Positions 1 through 9,606 are shown, counted from the first letter of the stretch. The stretch: 43,806 nt of DNA from Prochlorococcus sp. AG-402-G22 (GCA_003217035.1 QCHV01000015.1:1-43806); one strand, 5' to 3'. Notes: generated from the sequence alone by a model not told the origin. Translations and numbers: made by a program.

Positions 1-1089
1 AACAACATTAATAATCTCGAAATTATAAGAGATCGTATCAGAAAGAAATCAGGTCAGTCTAATGAGATAGAAGCCATAAATAGCTTACTTTCAATAAAAT
101 ACTTAAAAAAGGTTGAGTGGAAAGAAGAAAAGGAGTTCTGGAGAACGCTAAGTAGCAAAATAAGCACAAACTATACAAAAGAAATAAATCAAAATGGCAA
201 CCAATTAGATGACTCTTGGAGGATAGACTTACCATTCCAATTTATATATTTTCTGGATGTTCTCCTTAGGACGTATCGCATAAAGAAAAAAGTCAAGGGA
301 ATCAATTGGAGAGATGCATTACTAAAACGTTGGTTAGACATTCCTCTTTTTCTTCCTTTTTTATATTTATTAAGGATATTTCCTGTCTTAGCAAGACTTT
401 CAAATGCCAAATTAATTCAACTAGAACCTATTAGAGCTGTTATTAGCCAATGGATAGTTGCACTACTTGCCCTTGAAATATTCGAAATCCTTACACTAAG
501 AGCTATAGATTTCTTTCAAGTCAGCATTAGATCACCTCTACTTTCAAAAAGAGTTAGAAATCTATGTAGCTATCAATCGATAGGCCAGAAAGAGGAAAAC
601 AACTTAATAGATTTAATTAGACTTTGGATGCCTATTTTCTTAAGTAGGATAGGTCCAAATATGCGTCCTCAGCTAATTTCCTTGTTCAATCATTCACTAC
701 AAAAGAGTATTCAAAAATCTGCTCTGTCTATATACCTAAAAGACAGTAAAATCGTTGAGAAAGCAGAGTCGGCTATAAGTCTTCAACTTGCATCAGGCAT
801 GGCCGATGCAATTATAGATTTATCTAAAAATGCTGGTGGCAAAATCTCTCAAAAAGATGCTGAGCTTGAAAAGCTTGCAAGAGATACCTTAGATCGTTTT
901 TGGGAAGAATTGGCTTCTGTTTTAGAGAATGAGGTAGTGCAAGTTAAGAGCCAAGAATTGATTAATACTTTTCTTGAAAAGCTAAAAATATCTAGCTTTA
1001 ATCAATTCAAAAACCAAGTAGAATTCAATGACTTAATTAGCGAGTTAGACCTATTAAACTTTAATTCGAAAAACAATCAATCCAATTAG
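1..1089 (+). CDS. Unknown cyanobacterial membrane-associated protein, 3' portion
   Basis: The frame is open from the first base of the window to the TAG... region ending in a stop at 1089, so this is the C-terminal 362 residues of a longer protein whose start lies outside. I do not recognise the family. Visible residues about 113-131 and 151-166 are hydrophobic enough to be membrane segments, and a third hydrophobic patch lies near 205-218. The last 120 residues are charged and helical in character. An internal ATG at 628 could be mistaken for the start, but the reading frame continues well upstream with the same composition, so I reject it. The gene converges with the ArsC-like gene and overlaps its 3' end by 29 bases. 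Function cannot be assigned from what is visible. Confidence 0.75.
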   Translation, partial: NNINNLEIIRDRIRKKSGQSNEIEAINSLLSIKYLKKVEWKEEKEFWRTLSSKISTNYTKEINQNGNQLDDSWRIDLPFQFIYFLDVLLRTYRIKKKVKGINWRDALLKRWLDIPLFLPFLYLLRIFPVLARLSNAKLIQLEPIRAVISQWIVALLALEIFEILTLRAIDFFQVSIRSPLLSKRVRNLCSYQSIGQKEENNLIDLIRLWMPIFLSRIGPNMRPQLISLFNHSLQKSIQKSALSIYLKDSKIVEKAESAISLQLASGMADAIIDLSKNAGGKISQKDAELEKLARDTLDRFWEELASVLENEVVQVKSQELINTFLEKLKISSFNQFKNQVEFNDLISELDLLNFNSKNNQSN

Positions 1090-1423
1090 CTTCTTTGAAG
1101 CCGACAAGAACTTTGCCATCCTTGTCAACCAAAAAAGGCCTTTTTATAAGTCTTCCATCTGAAGAAAGTGCATTAACAACTTCGACATCTGTCATTCCTT
1201 TTACCACTTGAGGACCTAATAGGCGATAACTTTTTCCACTAGTATTTAGAAGAAACTTTCTATCCTCGACCTGCTCCAAAGCAAATGCAATCACTTCTTT
1301 TGAAGGAGGTTCAATAGTAATGTCAATTAATTCATATTTTATATTATTTTTATCAAGCCATTTCAAGGCTTTCCTACAAGTGCCACAAGCAGAGTAACTA
1401 TAAACTTTGATTGGCAAATTCAT
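1061..1423 (-). CDS. ArsC/Spx-family thioredoxin-fold protein
   Basis: This 120-residue protein has the layout of the ArsC/Spx/YffB family. A beta strand is followed by a CxxC site (Cys13, Cys16) at the start of helix 1, and a late RPFLVDKDGKVLVGF block carries the conserved Arg-Pro of the family. Length fits the family (about 115-120 residues). Members include glutaredoxin-coupled arsenate reductases, the transcription-interacting Spx proteins and uncharacterised YffB proteins. The CxxC is typical of the Spx/YffB side, but I cannot choose a substrate or partner from sequence alone. The gene is convergent with the partial membrane-protein gene, sharing 29 bases at their 3' ends, and it follows the pyrophosphatase gene on the same strand after a gap of about 60 bases. 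A cytoplasmic redox role is the safest call. Confidence 0.8.
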   Translation of the reverse strand: MNLPIKVYSYSACGTCRKALKWLDKNNIKYELIDITIEPPSKEVIAFALEQVEDRKFLLNTSGKSYRLLGPQVVKGMTDVEVVNALSSDGRLIKRPFLVDKDGKVLVGFKEANWIDCFSN

Positions 1424-1482
1424 AACAGCTGGGTTTTAATTATATTATATCTCTATAACTAATTGATATTAAGATTAAATAT

Positions 1483-2007
1483 CTATTGTGAACAAGATCT
1501 ATCATTCGCTTCAATACATGTTTTAAGCAAGTCATCAACAGCATCAAAATCCCTCCAGCCATCTATAACAACTACTCTTCCTTCTAAACTCTTATATGTT
1601 CTAAAAAATTCTGCTACATCCTCAAGTTGGCCTGAAGAAATTTGCTTAATACTGTTGATATCTTTTTGCCGAGGATCTGCGATAGGCACACATAACAACT
1701 TTCCATCATATGCTCCTGAATCATGCATATCAAGAACTCCTATAGGCCTTGCCTGAATTAAACATCCAGCAAATGTAGGTTCTTCCATAATGACCATCGC
1801 ATCCAAAGGGGCTCCATCTTCAGCAAGAGTATTAGGAATAAATCCATAGTCAAAAGGGTATCTAACAGAAGAATGCAAAACTCTATCTAGCGCCATTACC
1901 CCAGCATCGGAAAAATATTCATACTTGTTTCTGCTCCCTGCAGGAATTTCAACCACTAGGTTTACTAAACCTGGAGAGGGGCAAGGAGTTAAAGGACTTA
2001 GATCCAT
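1483..2007 (-). CDS. ppa: Family I inorganic pyrophosphatase with an Ala at an active-site Asp
   Basis: This 174-residue family I soluble pyrophosphatase would hydrolyse PPi to two phosphates in the cytoplasm. The N-terminus (MDLSPL...GLVNLVVEIPAG) matches the usual cyanobacterial start, which supports this start codon. By comparison with the E. coli enzyme, the metal- and phosphate-binding residues are present at Glu20, Lys28, Glu30, Arg42, Tyr54, Asp64, Asp69, Asp96, Asp101, Lys103, Tyr138 and Lys139. The middle aspartate of the DGDPxD motif (E. coli Asp67) is Ala66, encoded by GCC at 1812-1810. That residue helps position the nucleophilic water, so lower activity or altered metal use is possible. 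A second, complete family I enzyme is encoded at 17282-17869. The 5' end overlaps the preceding small gene by 59 bases. Confidence 0.93.
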   Translation of the reverse strand: MDLSPLTPCPSPGLVNLVVEIPAGSRNKYEYFSDAGVMALDRVLHSSVRYPFDYGFIPNTLAEDGAPLDAMVIMEEPTFAGCLIQARPIGVLDMHDSGAYDGKLLCVPIADPRQKDINSIKQISSGQLEDVAEFFRTYKSLEGRVVVIDGWRDFDAVDDLLKTCIEANDRSCSQ

Positions 2008-2251
2008 AAGATTCTAAGGCAGAAGAAACGTTGTTATCATTAGCAGAAGGGCTTTCAATTAAGATAACTGACAAGGGGACTCCTATAGAAGCCACCGCCA
2101 TAACTAAACCAAGCAAAGCATTTGAGGGGCCATTCCAACTATAGGGGTCATCATCACCAACATCAGATGTCTCTCCTGGTTTGGCAATTCCAGGGGAAGC
2201 AGCCTTAGGAAGCGAAAGGTGATTCTTCTCTGAAGTAGATTCAATATCCAT
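1949..2251 (-). CDS. Small single-pass membrane protein, unknown
   Basis: This 100-residue protein is not recognised. Residues 1-43 are polar and rich in Ser, Pro and Asp. Residues about 45-66 form one hydrophobic segment (LLGLVMAVASIGVPLSVILI), and the tail is Ser/Asn-rich. This suggests a small single-pass membrane protein with a soluble N-terminus. Its last 19 codons overlap the start of the pyrophosphatase gene in another frame, an unusually long same-strand overlap. Either the two are translationally coupled or this protein has been extended at its 3' end by loss of an earlier stop. The ATG start is followed by a clean protein-like sequence, so I consider it a real gene, but the C-terminal residues are less certain. 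Confidence 0.55.
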   Translation of the reverse strand: MDIESTSEKNHLSLPKAASPGIAKPGETSDVGDDDPYSWNGPSNALLGLVMAVASIGVPLSVILIESPSANDNNVSSALESYGSKSFNSLPLSRFSKPSG

Positions 2252-2363
2252 TCAGATTAATAAAGTAAAAGTACTTTTGAGATCAATCAAGAAAACTCCA
2301 TTGAAAAAAATTAGTAGCCTCAAGTTTTACTTGTATTAAAGATATCCTTTTATTCTAAAAATA

Positions 2364-2819
2364 CTAAGCAGCTGGCCAGCCTTCCTTATCTCTATGTCTC
2401 AATAAATCTTGGGGAATGGATTCCGAAGACTCAAGATGATTCCTTATTAAACGTAATTCCTCGAGAATGGCACCTAAAACATTTTGAGTTGCTGTAGAGG
2501 GTGAATTCAAGACCTCAACAGTTACTTCTTTAATCCTTAGAATGTCCTTTGCAAATCTAGCTACTTCATTTGGGTGAAAAAGTAATGGATCTTTTTGGTC
2601 GCTTCTATATTCAGGGTTAAGCTTCCTTGGATTGAAAGGTGGATTAAGGTTTCTTGAATCTGTATTTGAATACCTATATACAGAAGCCCTAGACCTATTA
2701 AGTGATTTCTGTACCTCGTCTATTCCAACTAGTGACTCAGGATTAGACATAACATTCTTTAAATCATTGCCAATACTTGATGGATCAGAAGAGCTTTTGA
2801 TCATCTGCCCATTAAACAT
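2364..2819 (-). CDS. Small protein with a possible helix-turn-helix region, unknown
   Basis: This protein of 151 residues is of unknown function. Residues about 31-60 read like the recognition half of an excisionase/MerR-type winged helix: a hydrophobic helix, then a turn, then SRASVYRYSN. They are followed by a basic Arg/Asn/Pro-rich stretch and by FHPNEVARFAKDIL, which resembles the second helix of such domains. The C-terminal half (about 100-135) is helical and could mediate dimerisation. No catalytic motif is visible. It lies upstream of the small membrane-protein gene on the same strand, with a gap of about 110 bases, and is divergent from proS. A DNA-binding role is an inference from the local pattern only. 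Confidence 0.6.
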   Translation of the reverse strand: MFNGQMIKSSSDPSSIGNDLKNVMSNPESLVGIDEVQKSLNRSRASVYRYSNTDSRNLNPPFNPRKLNPEYRSDQKDPLLFHPNEVARFAKDILRIKEVTVEVLNSPSTATQNVLGAILEELRLIRNHLESSESIPQDLLRHRDKEGWPAA

Positions 2820-2978
2820 GATCGAATAATCGACCTAGAAAAAACTTTGCAGAAAGTAGCAGATGAGACTCAAGCGGGCCATATCAATTCATACAGAAAG
2901 GACACTTTCACAATAGGACATTTGGAGAGGCTCTTGAAAGGATAATATCAATAATCATCTACAGAAGGGAACAGATTC

Positions 2979-4745
2979 ATGCGCGTCTCCCGCCTAATGC
3001 TGGTGACGCTGCGGGAGCACCCCGCCGACGCCGACATAATTTCCCACCAACTACTTGTTAGAGGGGGGTTCATCAAGCGTGTGACTTCAGGCATATACGC
3101 TTACATGCCACTTATGTGGCGAGTTCTTCAAAAAATCACTCACATAATTCAAGAAGAACTAAATGCTAAAGGTTGCCTAGAAACATTATTGCCTCAACTC
3201 CATCCTGCCGAGCTATGGAAGCAAACTGGGCGGTGGCAGGGATACACGAAAGGCGAAGGGATTATGTTCAACTTGAAGGACAGGCAAGGAAGAGAGCTGG
3301 GTTTAGGGCCCACTCACGAGGAAGTTATTACTAGGATCGCTGGGGAATCAATAAAATCTTACAAACAACTTCCGGTAAATATATATCAAATTCAAACTAA
3401 ATTTAGAGATGAGATTCGTCCAAGATTCGGCTTAATGAGAAGCAGAGAATTTATAATGAAAGACGCATATTCTTTTCATTCAAGCGAGGCAGATCTGCAA
3501 TCTACATATATAGAAATGAATGATGCATATGAACAAATTTTTACAAGGTGTGGCATAGATACAGTAAAAGTAGATGCAGATAGTGGGGCTATAGGAGGTG
3601 CAGCTTCTCAAGAGTTTATGGTAACTGCAGATGCTGGCGAGGACTTGATTCTGATAAGTTCAGACGGAAAATATTCTGCGAATCAAGAAAAAGCTGATTC
3701 AATAGCCAAAGAGGGCAAAGAACTTAAAGAAGGTTCGCCTGAAATCATAGAAACTAAGGGCCAAAATACAATCGAATTGTTATGCAGAGATAAATTCTTT
3801 GAACCTGATCAAGTAGTTAAAGTGATATTAATTCTAGCAATATTAGAAGATGGAAGTAAGCAGCCAATCCTAGCAAGCATTAGAGGGGATCAAGAACTAA
3901 ATGAAGTTAAACTTTTAAATTGCATAAGTAAACAAGTAAAGCAAAATGTAATTAGTATTAAACCAATCTCTAAGGAAGATTTAAAAGATGTACCTTTTGG
4001 CTCTATAGGACCTGATTTAGAAGACTCTTTTTTAAATGAAGTATCGAAATGGAGTCAAAAGTTTATTAGATTGACGGATAGAACTGCAGCAGATTTAAAG
4101 CTCTTTATTTGTGGTTCTAATAAGCCTGACTTTCATAGAATATTTTTCAATTGGTCGATGATTGGAGGCCCTCATCAAATAGTAGATATTAGGAAAGCTC
4201 AGCCTGGTGATTTATGTATCCATGATCAAGAGCAAACTTTAATTGAAAAAAGAGGCATCGAGGTAGGTCACATTTTTCAACTAGGGAAGAAGTATTCATT
4301 AGCTCTTGGAGCTAGTTTTACAAATGAGCATGGTTCACAAGAACCATTTTGGATGGGCTGTTATGGCATAGGAGTTTCGAGACTTGCTCAAGCAGCAGTT
4401 GAGCAAAGCCATGATGAATCAGGGATAATATGGCCTATCAATATTTCTCCATTTCAAGTCATTATTGTAATAGCCAATGTTGAAGAAGAAACGCAAAGAA
4501 TCCTTGGCGAGAAAATATATAAGGATCTTCAAGACAAAGGTCTTGAGGTTCTCATTGATGACAGAAAAGAAAGAGCAGGAGTCAAGTTTAAAGACGCAGA
4601 TCTAATAGGAATACCCTGGAGAATAGTAGTAGGAAGAGATTCTTCTTCAGGGAAAGTCGAACTAATCAAGAGGTCTAACAGGAGCACTACTCTCCTAAGC
4701 TGTGAATCTGCTACAAAAATGTTACTGGCAGAGATATTTAATTAG
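2979..4745 (+). CDS. proS: Prolyl-tRNA synthetase (bacterial type, with editing insert)
   Basis: This class II aminoacyl-tRNA synthetase of 588 residues charges tRNA-Pro with proline in the cytoplasm. Visible signatures in order are the N-terminal SRLMLVTLREHPADA and TSGIYAYMPL blocks, GPTHEEVIT, motif 2 (FRDEIRPRFGLMRSREF followed by MKDAYSFH), a YbaK-like editing insert at roughly residues 225-400, motif 3 (GCYGIGVSRLAQA) and the C-terminal anticodon-binding domain ending in a KLVEL-like strand. Length agrees with the bacterial form of about 570-600 residues. The first 60 bases of the gene are strikingly GC-rich compared with the rest. The ATG at 2979 directly precedes the conserved N-terminus, so the start is secure. 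psb27 follows 90 bases downstream on the same strand. Confidence 0.97.
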   Translation: MRVSRLMLVTLREHPADADIISHQLLVRGGFIKRVTSGIYAYMPLMWRVLQKITHIIQEELNAKGCLETLLPQLHPAELWKQTGRWQGYTKGEGIMFNLKDRQGRELGLGPTHEEVITRIAGESIKSYKQLPVNIYQIQTKFRDEIRPRFGLMRSREFIMKDAYSFHSSEADLQSTYIEMNDAYEQIFTRCGIDTVKVDADSGAIGGAASQEFMVTADAGEDLILISSDGKYSANQEKADSIAKEGKELKEGSPEIIETKGQNTIELLCRDKFFEPDQVVKVILILAILEDGSKQPILASIRGDQELNEVKLLNCISKQVKQNVISIKPISKEDLKDVPFGSIGPDLEDSFLNEVSKWSQKFIRLTDRTAADLKLFICGSNKPDFHRIFFNWSMIGGPHQIVDIRKAQPGDLCIHDQEQTLIEKRGIEVGHIFQLGKKYSLALGASFTNEHGSQEPFWMGCYGIGVSRLAQAAVEQSHDESGIIWPINISPFQVIIVIANVEEETQRILGEKIYKDLQDKGLEVLIDDRKERAGVKFKDADLIGIPWRIVVGRDSSSGKVELIKRSNRSTTLLSCESATKMLLAEIFN

Positions 4746-4835
4746 AAAGCAACAATATCTGATTAATTCTCCTATTCTTATAGAACTTGCATTTGCAAAA
4801 TGTTTATCTACTTTCATCAGCTTAAAGTGAGGTTG

Positions 4836-5234
4836 ATGAGAGCAGCCTTTGCTGTTTTCTTAGGTCTTTTATTATTACTTGCTCCATTTGGGCAATCTGC
4901 TGAGGCAGGCAAGTCTTTAATGTCAGGAGACTTTGCACAAGATACAGTTTCTGTTGCAAAGAGTTTAAAAGAAACCATTGCCATACCTGACGACTCAAAT
5001 GATCGATTAGAAGCTAAAGATGAGGCTTTAGAACTTATAACCGCATATATATCGAGGTACAGGAATAGGCCTCAAGTCAATGGGACCACTTCTTTCACAA
5101 CTATGCAAACTGCCTTAAACGCAATGGCTGGTCATTACAAAACTTTCTCAACTAGACCTATCCCAGAAAAACTAAAAGACAGACTTAACAAAGAACTCTC
5201 AAGAGCTGAAAAAATAGTAGTAAAAGAAGTCTAA
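4836..5234 (+). CDS. psb27: Psb27 photosystem II assembly factor, lacking lipobox Cys
   Basis: Psb27 binds the lumenal face of CP43 in photosystem II intermediates and keeps the manganese cluster site accessible during assembly and repair. From the ATG at 4836 the protein is 132 residues. It has a signal peptide (residues 1-24, with an AEA site before Gly25) and then the conserved four-helix domain with SRYRNRPQVNG, SFTTMQTALNAMAGHY and RPIPEKLKDRL. The freshwater protein is a lipoprotein. Here no Cys is present near the cleavage site, so the protein is probably soluble in the lumen. I chose ATG 4836 over the in-frame ATG at 4800 because it starts directly before the hydrophobic signal and has GAGG at 4829-4832. 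The spacing is short, so GTG 4827 is another option. Confidence 0.9.
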   Translation: MRAAFAVFLGLLLLLAPFGQSAEAGKSLMSGDFAQDTVSVAKSLKETIAIPDDSNDRLEAKDEALELITAYISRYRNRPQVNGTTSFTTMQTALNAMAGHYKTFSTRPIPEKLKDRLNKELSRAEKIVVKEV

Positions 5235-5266
5235 AAGATAAGCTTTAATTAATTGCTTTGACTTAA

Positions 5267-6640
<1,374 letters not shown>

Positions 6641-6682
6641 ATAAAGCCATGTAAAGTAAATCAAGCAAAAAAGACTTTGGAA

Positions 6683-7693
6683 ATGGAATTAGAAAATAAA
6701 GTTGAAAAGGAAATTGATGTTGTAGCAATAGGAAATGCAATAGTAGATGTTCTTGTTAATAGTCAAGATTCTTTTCTTCAAAATAATTCTTTAGCAAAAG
6801 GTTCGATGACTCTTGTAGAAGAGGAAAAAGCTGAAGAGCTTTATTTAGCTAGTGGAACAGGTCTTAAAAGTTCAGGAGGGTCTGCTGCAAATACACTGGC
6901 AGGTCTTTCTATCCTTGGGAACAAAGCAGGATTTATTGGGCGGGTAAAAAACGATCAGTTAGGAGAAATTTTCACGAATGATATTTGTTCTACGGGTGCA
7001 ATTTATACAACTCCACCAATAAAGGATGGGCCTTCAACTGCGAGGTGCTTAATACTTGTAACTCCAGATGCGCAAAGGACAATGTGTACTTACCTAGGGG
7101 CATCTGTTTACCTAAATCCAGAAGATTTAGACCTTTCCTTAGTTAGAAAAGCAAAAATCCTTTATCTTGAAGGATATCTATGGGACCATCCTCAAGCCAA
7201 AAAAGCTTTCATCACATCGGCAGAAGAATGTAAATCATCAGGTGGACTAGTAGCACTATCTTTATCAGACTCTTTCTGTATTGAGAGACATCGGGAAAGT
7301 TTTCAAGAATTAGTAGGAAATTACATAGATATTCTGTTTGCCAATGAAAGCGAAATAATCTCACTGTACCAAAGTGAGAATTTTGAGGATGCTCAAAAAA
7401 AAATCAAGGAAAAATGTGATATTGCCGTCCTTACAAGAGGTGAAAAAGGTTCTGTTATTATTTCAAACGGGGGAGAATATTATGTTAAATCATATAATTT
7501 AGGTAAATTAATAGACACAACAGGGGCTGGTGATCTTTATGCTTCTGGATTCCTGCATGGATATATAAATCACAAGGACTTAGAGACATGTGGTCATATG
7601 GGTTCAATTTGTGCAGGACATATTGTTACTCAATTAGGACCCCGATCTCAAATATCACTTCTAGAGTTAATAAAGAAGAATTTACATGCTTAA
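6683..7693 (+). CDS. PfkB/ribokinase-family kinase, adenosine-kinase-like
   Basis: This is a PfkB-family small-molecule kinase. The N-terminal signature (SSGGSAANTLAGLSILG, near residues 65-81) binds the substrate sugar. The C-terminal signature DTTGAGDLYASGFL contains the catalytic Asp and the anion hole. The overall pattern (NAIVDVLV at the start, then KGSMTLVEE) resembles bacterial adenosine kinases and related nucleoside kinases. Adjacency to purA supports a nucleoside substrate, but that is inference, and fructose or another sugar cannot be excluded. I use the ATG at 6683. A TTG two codons earlier (6677) is also possible. The 3' end overlaps convergent cutA by four bases. Confidence 0.88.
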   Translation: MELENKVEKEIDVVAIGNAIVDVLVNSQDSFLQNNSLAKGSMTLVEEEKAEELYLASGTGLKSSGGSAANTLAGLSILGNKAGFIGRVKNDQLGEIFTNDICSTGAIYTTPPIKDGPSTARCLILVTPDAQRTMCTYLGASVYLNPEDLDLSLVRKAKILYLEGYLWDHPQAKKAFITSAEECKSSGGLVALSLSDSFCIERHRESFQELVGNYIDILFANESEIISLYQSENFEDAQKKIKEKCDIAVLTRGEKGSVIISNGGEYYVKSYNLGKLIDTTGAGDLYASGFLHGYINHKDLETCGHMGSICAGHIVTQLGPRSQISLLELIKKNLHA

Positions 7694-8025
7694 TCTCTTA
7701 ATGCAAGAGATTCAATAATCCAGGTTTTATAGTTCTCTCCTGATGAAGCATTCCAATAGATTAGTTCAGGATTGGAATAAGAGTGCAAGCGTTTTATTTC
7801 ATCTATAAGAATAGTCAATTGAGAGGGTAAAGTTTTAATTAGAAGCTGGACCTCACCACTTTCTTCTAAAACCCCTCTCCACCAATATATTGACTTAATC
7901 TCACGAAAATTGACACAAGCTGCATATCTTTTATTTAAAATATGCTTGGCTAGAGAATAAGCCTTTTTATTATTCTTTTCTGTTGTAAGAACTAAGCAAA
8001 CAAGATCATTCTTATCATGTCTCAT
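7690..8025 (-). CDS. cutA: CutA1 divalent-cation tolerance protein
   Basis: This small trimeric ferredoxin-like protein of the CutA1 family is 111 residues, the usual length. Diagnostic features are the N-terminal LVLTTEKNNKKAYSLAKHIL, the AACVNF strand, IKSIYWWRG (the family's tryptophan-rich hairpin), GEVQLLIKT and a late HSYSNPELIYW block (usually HPYEVPE). The family was linked genetically to copper tolerance in E. coli, but its biochemical role is unclear. A conserved role in metal binding is established only in part. The gene is on the minus strand, tail-to-tail with the PfkB kinase (four-base overlap), and lies downstream of cobK with a 37-base gap, so it may share a transcript with cobK. 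Confidence 0.93.
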   Translation of the reverse strand: MRHDKNDLVCLVLTTEKNNKKAYSLAKHILNKRYAACVNFREIKSIYWWRGVLEESGEVQLLIKTLPSQLTILIDEIKRLHSYSNPELIYWNASSGENYKTWIIESLALRD

Positions 8026-8062
8026 AAAAAGTTTTCCAAGTGTAATTAAATATAAGAATATA

Positions 8063-8872
8063 TTAGGTCAACAAAATGTCGAACAAAGACTCAAAGTCTC
8101 TGACAACCTCAATGTCTTTTGGGTAATTGTATTCAGGTCGAGCAAGTAACCAAAGGTCTATCTTTTGTTTTTGACAAATAGACTGCCAGTTTCTTTGAGA
8201 TTCTCCACCAGACTGTTTACAAATAACCCCATCAACACACCACTTCCTACACAAAGCTTCTTCTATATTTAAGTTTTTAGTAGTATTCAAAGGATGAACC
8301 GCGGCTAAATGACTTTGATCTAATCGACAAGATAAAGACTCTTTAAGACTTGAAACTTTAGGAAGCACTCTCGCAAATGGAACTGCGCCAAGTTTCTCAA
8401 GGGAATTAACTGCATCAAACAAATACTTTGAACCTATGGCTAAAAGTATCTTTTTCTTATATAAATCAAACTTTTCCAAGTCACGAAAATTGTTTATTAA
8501 TTTGGCTTTAGGTAGGGGGTCGCAGACACGTTCAAAACGAATCAACCTCTGTCTATATTTCAAACAAGCACTTAAGAGATTAAAGCTAATCAATTTAGCG
8601 AAAGGGTGAGTGACATCAACAACACAATCAAATCCATTATGTTTACTTCTTGCAGTTTCCAAAACCGAACAAATTCCTTTAATCCCATCCAAAGGGCCAA
8701 TTAATAATGATTCAAGTTTTAATCCAAAATATGACAACGAAGCCTCATAAGAGACAACGCTTACGCTTACCTTCCACCCTTTACTAAGAAGAGCTTTGGC
8801 CAAAGGGGGGCCTTCCCCTGTGCCGGTTAACAACCAAATATGTTGCTGGCAATTTTTTCTGCTGTGCATCAA
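8063..8872 (-). CDS. cobK: Precorrin-6A reductase (CobK/CbiJ)
   Basis: CobK/CbiJ reduces precorrin-6A (or the cobalt form) with NADPH in corrin-ring synthesis, so it belongs to the cobalamin (pseudocobalamin) pathway. The 269-residue protein begins with a Rossmann-type glycine loop (WLLTGTGEGPPLAKAL). It continues with a central VDVTHPFAKLISFNLLSAC block that is diagnostic for the family, and with RFERVCDPLP. The C-terminus has KQSGGESQRNWQSI, matching the family's K-x-SGG..G motif, with LLARPEY near the end. The two adjacent ATG codons at the start are ambiguous by one residue. It is divergent from ssb, with only about 26 bases between the start codons, so the two promoters must overlap or lie inside the coding regions. 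Confidence 0.93.
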   Translation of the reverse strand: MMHSRKNCQQHIWLLTGTGEGPPLAKALLSKGWKVSVSVVSYEASLSYFGLKLESLLIGPLDGIKGICSVLETARSKHNGFDCVVDVTHPFAKLISFNLLSACLKYRQRLIRFERVCDPLPKAKLINNFRDLEKFDLYKKKILLAIGSKYLFDAVNSLEKLGAVPFARVLPKVSSLKESLSCRLDQSHLAAVHPLNTTKNLNIEEALCRKWCVDGVICKQSGGESQRNWQSICQKQKIDLWLLARPEYNYPKDIEVVRDFESLFDILLT

Positions 8873-8898
8873 GATGAGTTTGAGTGCTTGAAATTGAA

Positions 8899-9348
8899 AT
8901 GAATCATTGCTTACTAGAAGCCATTGTCAAACTGCCTCCAACAATCCGTTATACCCAAGACAGCACAACTCCCATTGCTGAAATGGAAGTCAATTTTCCA
9001 GGACTTAGAGAGGAAGATCCACAAGGAACAATAAAAGTTGTTGGGTGGGGGAATTTGGCACAAGAACTAGAAAGGAACATTCAGGTTGGCCAAAAACTTA
9101 TTTTGGAAGGCCGGTTAAGAATGAATACAGTTCCTCGCCAAGATGGCACCAAAGAAAAAAAAGCAGAATTTACGCTCTCTAAATTTCATGCTATTGCCAA
9201 AGAAGTCAATAATAAGGTCACCTCTGCCAACGAATTAAACAAAAACAATCATCAATCATCTAATCTTCAATCGAGTCAAGAGAATGAGAACCAAGTCAGC
9301 TGGGACAGCTCACCTCTTGTACCAGAGACAGATCAAATTCCATTCTGA
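8899..9348 (+). CDS. ssb: Single-stranded DNA-binding protein, cyanobacterial paralogue type
   Basis: This is an OB-fold single-stranded DNA-binding protein. The N-terminal domain (roughly residues 1-100 from ATG 8899) has the cyanobacterial pattern MNHCLLEAIV, RYTQDSTTPIAEMEVNFPGL, KVVGWGNLAQEL and LEGRLRMNTVPRQDGTKEKKAEFTL. The linker is rich in Asn, Gln and Ser. The protein ends in DQIPF, close to the DDIPF tip through which SSB proteins recruit partners. The first strand differs from the classic MNxxxLVGR start, so it belongs to the second SSB-like type that I recall from cyanobacteria. It may work beside a standard SSB encoded elsewhere. GTG at 8884 is an alternative start five codons upstream. 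Confidence 0.85.
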   Translation: MNHCLLEAIVKLPPTIRYTQDSTTPIAEMEVNFPGLREEDPQGTIKVVGWGNLAQELERNIQVGQKLILEGRLRMNTVPRQDGTKEKKAEFTLSKFHAIAKEVNNKVTSANELNKNNHQSSNLQSSQENENQVSWDSSPLVPETDQIPF

Positions 9349-9359
9349 AAAAACTTTGC

Positions 9360-9554
9360 CTAACGATTATCTGTTCGCAGTTTTTCTTCTGCAATAGTTA
9401 AAAGCTGGCTCAACTCCCTTTCCAAAGCAGCCAAATCATGCCTAAGCTCAGGCCAGTCTCCCTGATCAATTTTCTCTAGAATCAAAGCTCTATCTTGATT
9501 TAATTGAGCTATTAAATCATCAAAATCAATAGTTTTTTGTTCGATTGAAGCCAT
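9360..9554 (-). CDS. Small helical cyanobacterial protein, unknown
   Basis: This 64-residue acidic protein is predicted from its pattern to be almost wholly helical. Heptad-like spacing of Leu and Ile occurs over residues about 10-60 (for example LNQDRALILEKI and LAALERELSQLL), so it may form a short coiled coil or helical hairpin. No known motif is visible. It is tail-to-tail with ssb (gap 11 bases) and divergent from the DUF2854 gene, with about 50 bases between starts. Protein-like composition and correct context support a real gene. Function is unknown. Confidence 0.65.
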   Translation of the reverse strand: MASIEQKTIDFDDLIAQLNQDRALILEKIDQGDWPELRHDLAALERELSQLLTIAEEKLRTDNR

Positions 9555-9606
9555 AGAACCTTCCTCTTAATAAAATCTTTGAACAACCAATGACAAAATA
9601 AATATC

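Noticed and set aside
1463-1756. 97-residue plus-strand open frame
   Set aside because: It is the antisense shadow of the pyrophosphatase gene, and it has no start context or recognisable pattern.
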